A DNA stretch of 64,000 bases, taken from assembly GCA_014526335.1 (NCBI GenBank), contig JACTAT010000060.1:1098319-1162318 (forward strand). The letters are read 5' to 3'. The notes below the pieces were generated by a model. The model was not told the origin of the DNA. It was given only the letters and a program-made list of their open reading frames with translations, and did no database searches. The position numbers and the translations under genes were made by a program. Source of the stretch: Chrysaora quinquecirrha. Lineage: Eukaryota; Cnidaria; Scyphozoa; Semaeostomeae; Pelagiidae. Of the stretch, positions 22,301 through 34,300 are shown piece after piece. Every line of letters starts with the position of its first letter. Within the stretch, counting starts at the first letter, position 1.

Positions 22301-25300
22301 AGCTTTGCTTACATGCAAATGTCTCTGTACAGCAGTCATTAAACTGTATGTGCAGTTAAAATTAAGGAACTATTAAGGAACTTTTGGAACTACAATTGCC
22401 TCAAAAGAGGACCAATAACAAGAAACTTAAAGAACTAGGCTTTGAGCTAGGTTCTTTATAAAAAAAGCGTGCAAAGCAAAGAAACCTTAAAACAGTATTT
22501 ACAAACACCTTTGAAATACTGGAGACAATGACGGCGGAGATACACTAGCAAAAAGCCTCACCCCTCGCCATAGTCTAGAAATACTGGCGGTTTTACTGCA
22601 AGCCGGGGGAAGGTGTTGCCTTGTATTGTTGAATTTGAGGAAAGTCTTTCAGCTAATATTGGCTGCATTCTCTGAGTATCAAATAGAGTGATTCTAATTC
22701 TGATACTATGCTGTAGATGCTTTTTTATAAGTATAGCTACTTAGATCCAACCAGCTTACATGGCTCTTATTTTCAGATTGATTTCTATACCACCTTTTCT
22801 CACCCTCTACTTCTAAAAATATGTTAAAAGTGCGATACTAGGGAAGCGCATCACGCTGCCAGACTTTTTGGTTTGTGTTTAAGGCGTTTACACTATGCTG
22901 GTACGAAATGAATACGGCATGATTTCATGTCGGATTGGGAATTGGGAGTCCCCGTTTACCCTATGGCGGTATGAAATGAATACGATGGGCAAGGTCACCG
23001 TTTTTTGTCTGAAATATAGTGTTTCTTGGAAACCAGAACAAAGGTATATTGTTTGTCTCTATTCATTCAGCAAAGCAGCATCCAACATCAAATACAATAT
23101 TCTATCGTCTCCACTAAGCTGTTTTCAGGTGAAGCCGGTTAGCGTATCTTATTTATTTTACACGCTTTTTTATAAGGAACCACTTTATAAAGAACCTACA
23201 TGTAGAAGGCCCGAAAATTTAAAGAGCTTATACTACTAAAGAGAAAATCATTAAGGAAATTTTGAATGTTGGATACTTTTATCGCTGCAAATAACCAAGA
23301 ATTAGAAAGCCGGTTCCAGTCATTCGCAGTCGAAAATAAAAAAAATTGTACGTCAAGCATGTATCCGATGTTTCTTTGAGTAGTCTCGAGCTTTGCTCGC
23401 ATGCAAGTGTCTCTCTTTTATTGTTAAGACCGCTGTATGTGCAGTTAAAAATAAGGAACTATTAAGGAACTTTTGGAACTACAATTGCCTTAAAAGAAGC
23501 CCAAAAATAAGGAACTTTAAGAACTAGGCCTTGAGGTAGGTTCCTTATAAAAAAAAGCGTGTATTGCGTTTTCACCTCAAAACTCTGCGGACAGAGTGTA
23601 GACGTGAGGCATAAATGGCATAGCATAGTATTCGTCTCGTATTGGCATAGTTTAAACGGGGTCTAACTCTGGTATGTTTATACATTTGTATCATTCTTTT
23701 TCCATAGGTGTTGGTGGCATTGAAGCCGAAGCAGTGATGCTGGGTCAAGCAATCAGTATGCTGGTGCCCGAAGTCGTTGGATACAAAATCACAGGAAAAT
23801 GCCTCCTTTCGTCACATCCACCGATGTCGTTCTCACGATAACTAAGGTATTGTTTGAAAACATCATACCCCCTTCCCTGGAGTTATTGTTAAAGGCATGT
23901 AGATGATAAAAAGAGAGGGTATACCCAAATCGTTAAAACTACCGACTCAGCATGCAGTTCATTGCTTTTTGATTGGATAGATTTTTAACTGATACCATGA
24001 TATTCCATTCTGCAATTTTGAGAGATCTTAAAAAATTTGAAAATCGTGAAGCATTGTATGTGGGCCTTTAAGCGGATGTTGCTTGGCCTTTGTTTTGGTC
24101 CTAAAAAGAATTGAAACGTACAGGAGTGACAGTGTAGCAATTAAGGTTCTTAAAATGCAATTTAATTTTGATGTAGTAACTGTTTCAAGATGTGTTAGAA
24201 GTACGACAAAAGAGAGAAAACGATTAGCTTCTGACTCGCAGACTCTCAGAGCATCTAATAAAATTGACAACAACAACAACAACAATACAATATTGTAACA
24301 TCCCTTCTCTTTTGATTTAAAAACACTAACAGTTAAGTCCAGTTTAAGAATGTTTGAAATCTTTTAAATATCCAGGTATCTTTCTGGTTCTTCTGCTAGT
24401 TCTTTCTGGTCCACATTTGTGGGCGGGTGTTCGAATCCCACACCTGACACCATGTTTCAAGATGTGTTAGCAGTACGACAAAAGAGAGAAAACGATTAGC
24501 TTCTGACTCGCAGACTCGGCCTAGTAAAACGGCCTAGTAATTTTGCATCCATGATTTGATTAGTTATGACCACGTGAAAGACATTTTGAACACGTGAAAC
24601 AAATAAGTCCCCGTCGAACACTACCTATTTATCATTTCTCACTGCCTAAGATACAATAAGATACTAAGATACAATGCATTAAGAGAGCTGCTTCAAGCGT
24701 AAACTTATTAACGATATTTCTTCTTAATTTAAAAGGCTTTATTCTACAACAACTTGCATTATTTTCTAGCATTTACGTCAAGTTGGTGTTGTTGGCAAAT
24801 TTGTCGAGTTTTTCGGACCTGGAGTTAGCCAATTGTCAATCGCCGATCGAGCAACGATTTCAAACATGTGCCCAGAGTACGGAGCAACTGTTGGCTTCTT
24901 TCCGGTTGATCACATGACATTGTCCTATCTTAGACAAACAGGTAAATTATACTCAGCGTTAGATTAACTTCCGTTACGTTCATCAAGTTGTATTTAAAGC
25001 ATTGAGAGTGATGCAGAGTTGTGAGTTGCTGCATGTTATGTTTTCCCTATCAAGCACTATCATGCATCCAATGCTTATGCTTTCCCTGCAGTGTACGGTG
25101 ATGACTTCTCTGTCCTGTCTTAACTGTTATGAATTGTAATGGCTTCGATATCAAGCAAGGCACAAACTTCAATGTTTAGCACCATAGGGTTTTCATAATC
25201 TGGCACTGTAGTTGCTTCTCTGTCCTGCACTGTAATGGCTTCCCTGGCGAGCATTGTAATGGCTTCACTGACGAGTAATGTTATGGTTTCGCTAGATCGC

Positions 25301-28300
25301 TGCAAATACGTTCTCTGTCAAGTACAGGCATCTTTGAGTAATACTTTCGGACCTTTTCCCCTCGAGATCTGATTGGGATTTCTCTGTCTTGCTCTGTAAA
25401 TGCTGTCTCTGTAAATGCTGTCTATAGTGGCTTCTCTTGCATTGTAATAGCTTCCTGATAAGTGCTGTATTGGCTCAGTGTACTGGCTTCACTAAGATCA
25501 CTGTAATGAAGTTTTTTCTGGGTATTTTTTCTGGCTTCCGTTACAAATTCTTCGCTTGCCATCATATTAGGGCTTGTCTGTAGAACAACGTACTGGCTCA
25601 ATGACTAGCATTTGGCTGTTCCTCTTGACATCAAGGTCTTTTTGTTCAGGTCGAGATGAAGACAAACTGAAACTAATTGAAGCTTACTTGCGAAGTAATA
25701 AGTTATTCAGAGATTATTCAAACGTTAATCAAGATCCACAGTTTTCAAAGGTAAGAATTATGGAGTTGTTAGCAAATTTGTGAAACATCAGCTGTATCTG
25801 TTTACATTTCACACCTTTGAGCAAAACATAACCAGTCATATACTTCGATAGGATATAAGCAATCGTTAACAAATATTAAAACAAAAACAGACTTATCTCA
25901 CAGCTTTATCTGTTTGCCTTTCCAATGTCTATGAAAACCTCAAGCAATTACAAACAGTTATAACATGATACACATATGACATCTAAATATTTCTTTGGTT
26001 CTTCCCTCTAGATTGTTGAATTGGATTTAGCAACTGTTGTTTCGTCTTGCTCTGGCCCAAAAAGACCACATGACAGAGTAGCCGTTTCTGATATGAAGAG
26101 CGATTTCGAGCAATGTTTACGAAACAAAATTGGATTTAAAGGGTTTGCTATCAAACCAGATAAATTAGATACAAAAGTTCCAATGATGTACGAAGGCCAG
26201 GAGTACACATTATCTCATGGTAAGCATGTTTAATTATCTTCTTTTCAGAAAAAATAAGCATTGTAAAGGCTTCATTGATAGTTATTGTAGTGACTTCTCT
26301 TTTAAGCGGTTAAATGATGTGTATTGCCCATTCTGCAATGGCTTCATGTGTGCACTGTAGTGGCTTCTTTAAAGATCTGTCTTCAGTTTGTGCACTGCAT
26401 TGGCTTCTTTTGAAATCTATGTTTTCTTCAGTGTTTGTGCACTGTAGTTGCCTCTTTTGAGATCTGTCTTTTCTTCTGTGTGCGCGCGCTGCAGTGGCTT
26501 CTTTTGAGATCAGTCTTTTCTCCAGTGTGTGTGCACTGTAGTGGCTTCTCTTCCGAGCATTTTACCTGCTTCTCTTTCAAGCATGGTTCAAGACATGTTT
26601 TCATAGATGTTTTCTTTGGGCGTTTTATGACCAATAGACAGGCCTGGTATTTTTTGTTGTTACAACGCCACATTAATTGTAGTGTTGACCTAGGATAGAA
26701 TGAGATGTTGACAGCGAAGTTTCACGTAGCGTCCTATGGGAATGAGGATTGACCTCATTGATTCCGTGGCCAAATTTTGACAGTAGAGATTTATGTAGCA
26801 TCATTTACACACTTGGAGCAAGATTGGGGCTTATTAAGCTCAAAGGTCAAAATTTTATCTTTGAGACAGGAAGTTAAAGCTGGAGCTTAGATACCATAAC
26901 AAGTGGCAAAACTCAATAAGCTTGATGTTTTCACATAAGCATACGTTAATCAGTTATTTAACTTTAGTTTCTGTCTTTTTTTCTAGGTTCAGTTGTTATA
27001 GCCGCCATTACAAGCTGCACAAACACAAGCAACCCCTCTGTCATGCTGGGTGCTGGCCTACTTGCTAAAAAAGCTGTTGAATTGGGCCTAACAACAAAAT
27101 CGTACATTAAGACCAGCCTAAGCCCCGGATCCGGTGTTGTTACATATTATCTTGAATCAAGTGGAGTTAAAAGTTATTTGGAAAAGCTTGGGTAAGTTTC
27201 ATGTACCCCCTGCAAAGTTCTTTGGAAGTAGTAGTTTTAATTTGGATTCTGTCTCTTTGACGGGTGCCCAAAGTCATTTAGAAAAGCTTGGGAAAGTATC
27301 ATTTACCCCCAGCAGAGTTATTTGGTTATAGTAGTCTTCATCGGCTTTTGCTTCTTTGACGGGTGTTGAAAATTATTTGGAGAAGCTTGGAAAAGTATCA
27401 TTTACCCCCTTCAAGTATCTGCAGTTATAGTAGTTTTCAGTTTGCTCTTATGTCTTTGACGGGGGATCTAAAGTTATTTTGAGCAACTCGGGTAATTCTA
27501 TTAACTTCCAAAATGTAACCTATCCTGTAAACATGTAAACTTTTTTCAATAAGCAGCTGGATGTTTGGTCCAGCCCTCAATTTGCTTAAAATATCTAGTA
27601 TTTCAGTTCTCACAGAATGACTGGTACCCTCTATAAAAACTCTTTTTTGACTCTTTTCGATTGTTAGCAGATGTGTGGAACATTCTCTCAGCTTTTTTGA
27701 TTGCACATAAAATTTTCAGCATCATATGATTTTGATAGGATATGTGCCATTTTTTACAGATTTGTGAAACAGAAGCTGACTTAATATAGAACGAGAAATC
27801 ACTAGCAGCTCTTTATTTGAAAAGCTGGGGGTGATTTCCACTAACCTCAATACACAGGCAATCATATACTTTGATAGGATATAAGCAATTGTTAGCAGAT
27901 GTATGAAACATAAACTGACTTAAAAACAGAACGATCACTAACAGCTCTTACTTTCGTCTTAGTATTATCTTCTCGTGTATTCCAGGTTCGATATCGTTGG
28001 CTATGGCTGTATGACATGCATTGGAAACAGTGGACCATTACCCGAACCTGTTGCTGAAGCCATCGAAAAGGTAAGCTGAGTTAGGCCCTGACCAAACGAT
28101 CAACCTTTGTTTGTCAGCCATTTTGAATTTGCTTATCAAGCAATGTTTTAACGTTTGGCCACGTCACGAAACATTGCTAGACAAGCATAATTCGTTCAAC
28201 AATGTTTTTGAAAAGTTTAGAAATTTTAGAATGTTTGACAGGCAATATTTTGCGATTATAATAGTTGTTGTAGCCCACTTGTGATTAAATATACATTCAC

Positions 28301-31300
28301 AGATATTTTGGGCAATCGTAGTCTTTGAATTGTCCAAAAGAACAATATTGCGAAATATGGCGGAAGCATCTTTGGGCTGAATAGTATGTCCAAAGATATT
28401 TCCGCTATTTTTCACAATTTTGAGGTTTTGCACTACTCAAAGACCAAACGACCACTAGGTCAATAAAGCTTAAGGTCCTTGCCAAACGATCAAACATTGT
28501 TGGTAACAATTAATAATTTGCCGACGATTTTTGGCTGTTAAGCTACGTCGCTAATCATTGCTTGACAAGTATAAATACCTAGGCAGAATTCGTCGCACGA
28601 TATCTTTGTTAGATGTTTCGAAAAAGTTCAAAAAACATTTTCGGCTTATCAGAAGCAAGAAATGTTTGAGGAGAAATGTTCTGCTGCTGACCAAACGTGA
28701 CAACATTTTGTTTGAAAAGCAATTTACATATGTTTGACCAACAATGTTTGATCGTTTGGCCAGGGCTAAAACATTTGGTTATATTGCAAAATATTGCTTG
28801 ACAAGAAGAATGCCTTCAGCAATGTTTTTGAAAACTTCAGCAATGTTTTGAAATGTTTAAAACATTCCATGCCTGTATTAAGCAAAAATGTTTCACAAGC
28901 AATGTTTTGCTAGTGGTCAAACACGACAACATTTTGCTTGACAAGCAAATTTCAATTGTTTGACGAACAATGTTTGATAGTTTTGCCAAGGCAACAACAT
29001 TTGGCCATGTCGCAAAACATTGCTTGGCCAGCAGAATTTCCTCAGCAAAAACATTCAAAACATTCTATGCTTGTATCAAGCTAAAATGTTTGGCAACCAG
29101 TGTTTTGTGATGTGGCCAAACGTACAAACATTGTGATTCATAAGCAAATCTCAATTGTTTGAGAAACAATGTTTGATCGTTTGGTCAGAGCCTAAGACGA
29201 TCGCTAACATCTCAATGAACGCCGCCTAATATGTTCTTTAATTGCTTATCTGTAGGGTGATCTAGTGGCTGCTGGTATCTTGTCAGGAAACAGGAATTTC
29301 GAAGGAAGAATTCATCCTCTGACACGTGCAAATTATTTAGCATCTCCATTACTTGTTATTGCATATGCATTGGCTGGTACAGTGTTGATAGACTTCGAAA
29401 AGGAACCTATAGGTAGGTTGTTGCTTCGTTCTATCCTTTTGCAATTCTATACAATAATTTTATTGCTTGGCCTAATATCGCGTTATCGAGTGCGAAGTGT
29501 CGCTGACCCCTCCAGTGTCTATCTCGAGCTTCCCATCGAGACCTCCTAGATTCTTTCGCAAACTCTTCGACCCTATCATGAGTTCCGCAGCCCTATCGAG
29601 ACCCCATGATAGAATAGAAAATCTCTCTAAAACAGCTGTTTCATACAGTTAACCCCCGCATATAAGAACCTTTGAGATTTTATTCAAGGTATTGTTTAAT
29701 GAACAATAGGCTATTGTCTAGTCCATTGTTTTCTCCAAGTAATCAGCCTGAAGGTTCTTATTTTGTTGGTTCTTATATGTGGGGATTTACTGTATCAAAT
29801 AAAACTAAGAACGTTAACGCGTAGAAGCTGGCCGAAAATTTTTGGTGAGAACCTGACTGCAATAAAGGTATTAGACAGGTGTCCGGACTTAGACCTTCTA
29901 CAGCAAGGTTTAAAAGACTCTATAAGAATAGCTGCAGGTTTCTGTTGCAAAAGCAAATACAGTTTGTTAGGAAAAATTTTGCTGTTAGCTTCAAGTTTTT
30001 TAGACCAAGACCAAAGAGTCCAGAAAAGTGTTCATCCTTTTCCAAGGCAAAAATACAGTTAGCTGCAAATCAACCCCACTTAACAAAGAAAAACAGGCGT
30101 GTCCTTGATGTGGCATGATATTCTCTATTGTTCTAATTGACCTTCCTCCTGTCACTGACCGTGTGGCCGTATCTTTTCCTTGACTTCGCAAGGCCAAAGC
30201 TAACAAATGAATGGTTTTGCTTAGGCGAGTGTTTGGTTCGTGCTTCAGAGCAAGTATGTCACTGACATTAGTATATACATAGATCAAGATTTTAAATTTG
30301 AACGGACGGTAAATTTGAATTGCTTTGCTTTAACAGGCACGTCTAAAGATGGTAATCCTGTCTATCTTCGTGATATTTGGCCTTCACGTGATGAGCTCCA
30401 GGTATGACGTAGCTTATTAATTACCTAAATCTTCGAATTACCCCTCGAAAAAGACCCCTCTTGAATAAACCCTCTCGAACAATAAGCCCCCAATCCTAGA
30501 GCCAGAAATTTTCAATAACGCCTCTCAAGTAAGCACCCAGCCCACGGCTTGTTGATTTTAGCCATTTATCCCACTTGATATAACTTGTCGCGTTAAAACA
30601 CGCAAAATGTTTAACGAACAATGTTTTGGCAAAATGGTAAAACATCGTGTTTGAAAATGCAAGTGTGAAAAATTTTACAAACAATATTTGATTGTTTGGA
30701 TCCTCTGCTTCAACTCTACCACTAAGTTTGACTTTACTGGTTCCACCAGCTTGGGGCCTCTAGTTTAGGATTTTTAAGCACGCTGCTTTAACTTTTTGCA
30801 GGAAGTCGAAAGAAAATTCGTCATCCCAGCCATGTTCAATGAAGTCTATTCAAAAATTAAAGATGGCAACCAAGCCTGGAATTCACTAACGCCTTCAGAT
30901 TCTGACTTGTATCCATGGGATGAAAAATCAACTTACATCAAGTCACCCCCGTTTTTTGATACGATGGTAAGTGTTCTTGACTTGTTCTGTTTTCTGTTTG
31001 CGGGGGGTATCAACAGTGTTATTTAACAGAGTGTTGGAGTAAATTACACCAAGGAACGCACGGTTTTTGTTTACGATGGTAAGTAAATGCCTTGTTCTGT
31101 GTTTTGATGAGGGGGGGGGGTTAGGATTTCTTCTCCCTTTTATCCCAAAATTTCACAAAAATTCCAGTATACCTTTTATTTTGCACAAAATTATTCCATA
31201 CCGCCTATACCCCTTTGATTTCATCTGGAATTACCCCATTTCCCCTAGTAGGGCCTCACTTCTCTTTTATATTAGACGCCAAAGTGCTCTTGAATTTGTG

Positions 31301-34300
31301 TTCCCTATTTCAGCCACAATTGCTGTTGATTTTGCCTTATTGTTGTGCTGTTTACACTTAGTAGCATCATTTGATAATGTGAACTTGTTTCATTCAGGAG
31401 AGACTTGCCAGCCTTCACTGGCATATCTGATGCTACAGTGCTCTTGAATTTGTGTTCCCCGTTTTTATCTACCATTACTGTTCATTTTGCCGTATTTTTG
31501 TGCTGTTTACGCGGGGGTTTGATCTCGGCAGCGTCATTAATGTGAATTTGTTTTATTTAGGAGAGAGACTTGCCATCCTTCACTGGCATAACAGATGCTA
31601 AAGTGCTCTTGAATTTTGGTGATTCAGTTACAACTGATCATATCTCCCCGGCTGGAAGTATTTCTAGGAATAGTCCTGCAGCAAGATACCTTGGTTCCAG
31701 GGGGTAAGGCTGGTTATTTTTTATACGCTTTTTCAGCATAATAACCTTGCAACCACGAGGCTTAGACTTTGGCCAAATTTGGCGGGAAATTTAAAGTTGA
31801 ACTAACCTCCTGCGAGAATATCGAACTATATTTTTCATTAATGAATATTATTGGTTACCCAGGGGTAAGTTAAGGTTCTGAATTCTCTTTTTCAGACTGA
31901 CGCATCGCGAGTTTAATTCATATGGATCGCGAAGAGGAAATGATGCAGTAATGGCACGTGGTACATTTGCAAACATCCGATTGGTTAATAAATTCTTAGA
32001 CAAGTCTGGTCCAAGAACAAAACATTGGCCTTCTGGTGACACGGTAAGAACATGTACCTGTCAGCTACCTTGAGTTAGTTGACCTCCGTATAAAATTACA
32101 GAAACTTTACGAATGCAGTAAGCTTTAAATAGCAAGGGTTGCTTTCTCTTAGGGGAAAGTGAAATGGTGTATTTAGCGCCTATTCCGAAACCTCGACCCT
32201 AGCTGTGACGCTACCGTAGCTGGGTCCGCCTGACCTGGCCGAGTTTCTGTCATCACTGGCTAGCTGGACGAGACCACATCTCCGTAAACACCATCAATAA
32301 ACTATTGTACCACACCGTGGTTCTAAACAACAACCCGATCCATTCTTCAACATGCTTCCGCCATAGGAGAACTCTTGGTGTGATAACTTAGACGGCGCAG
32401 AAAATTATAGCGAAGATTGTTTTCAAATTACTATTGTATTTAGGCCTTCTAATATCTCGATTTTTTCCTTAAGATGGACATATTTGATGCCTCGCAGAGG
32501 TACAAGCAGGAAGGCAAGCCACTCATTATTTTAGCTGGCAAGGAATATGGCTCAGGTTCGTCACGTGACTGGGCAGCCAAAGGACCTTGGATGCTGGTAA
32601 ATTATCATTATTTACATAAATTTGCATATTTGTTTCTTGAAGCTAATGAAAACCCCATCTTTGTCCCCCCGCGGGACTCCCGCGGGTGACAAGGACTCTA
32701 CATGAAGCCTCACTCCCGATATTAGGCTCTGGGATTGGCCTTGTCAATGCAAATTTGATTTCCTGCTCAAATTATAGAATTTATTAAGTGGCGTCATAAT
32801 TTCACTAAAGTATCAAGCCAAAATAGGCCTAAAATCAGGCAAATAGTAAGGTAACAACCTCTTAGACTCGATACACAAATCGTTATAATTAGCCTATTGA
32901 TTTGAATTGCTGGACGCCAAAGCAAACAACTTGCAATTTTACAGATCTAAAATTCGTCTTTTTGTTTGTTTTGGCGTCCAGCAATTCAATTCGATAGCCA
33001 AGTTACAAACGACTTGTGTGGCGAGTCTATCAACCTCGCCCCTAGGTCTCAATCCAATTTCCCCGATTCTCAACCATGAAATCGATTTGGGCCGTGGTAC
33101 TGGCCACAAGAATCTGTCGAAAATTTGGCTATTTTGGCCTAGGCGTCGAATCGAGATGTACATTCCGAAAGCAGAAGTTCTGGGCGAGGAAATCCAGGGA
33201 AATTCATTCACATCTGTCAGGAAACATTATGTAGCTGGTGAGGAATGGTTGTAAAGCTTTTTTCCTTCACTCTACAGGGAATCAAGGGAGTAATTGCTGA
33301 AAGCTTTGAGAGGATACATCGTAGTAATCTTGTTGGCATGGGGATAGTACCGATGCAGTATTTGCCAGACCAGAATGCTGAAAAACTCGGACTGACTGGC
33401 AAAGAGTCTTATACTATTGAATTGCCCGCTGATGTAATGCCTGGGCAGAAATTAATAGTCAAAGTAAGCTATTCATATTTGTCTTTTCATTTCGTAATTA
33501 ATGTGTCTGTCTGGGGTCATAGATACAAAATACATCGAGGATTTTATTACAATCATTGGCAATGCAAGATGCTTGTTTCATTTAGGAGTTTTTGAATATG
33601 TCCACATCAAAGCCAAAAGGCCGGTTCTGTGTAGATAGAAAGAGTTCGTTTTCTAACTTGGATTCTTCAAGTATTCCATCCCGCAAGCTGATTGGCGTTT
33701 AAAATACAATGCCAACTTAGTGCAACATTCTGATTGGTGCTTTTCGATCCGCATCTACGTATAAATTCCGCCCTTTTCACCGTCAAAGTAAGTTACTACT
33801 ATCTGCCTTGTCATGTCGTGATTATCGATGTGTGTATCCCCTTAGGACTTGTTGCCATAAGGCCACTATGGTAAGGAGAATTCAAGACCCTGTTTACACG
33901 AGCAGATATCCCAAACTGGCACGGTTCAACGCTAATTTTATACATGAACGCTTGGCTCCAATCTGTTGTCCGTTCCAGTTTGGGATCACTCTCAGAGCGG
34001 TCCGTAGCAGGTCTTGTAAACGGCCGGATCAGTCTCAAGCCGGTCATGACTATCCAGGGATACAGCATCCAGGAGTAAAATCCCACCTTTGGACTCCTTT
34101 ATCCAGAACCTCCGAATTGCTAGTAGACTGGCTTGAACTGGTTCTCGCTCAACCCCCCTGGAAGTGGATCATCTCGTATTGTTTCTTGATGGCCTGCATG
34201 AACTATTCTGGGGTGATGTATCCAAGGTTAGATTTCAATGTTGGATCACATTTGTAGAAGACTGGGGTGAATAATTTATTGCTCGACCCCCTTGAAATAC

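Noticed and set aside
31397..31470. Alternative aconitase exon at 31398
   Set aside because: It has an acceptor and exon-like start but lost two bases near its beginning, diverges after about 60 bases and has no donor; treated as a pseudo-exon.
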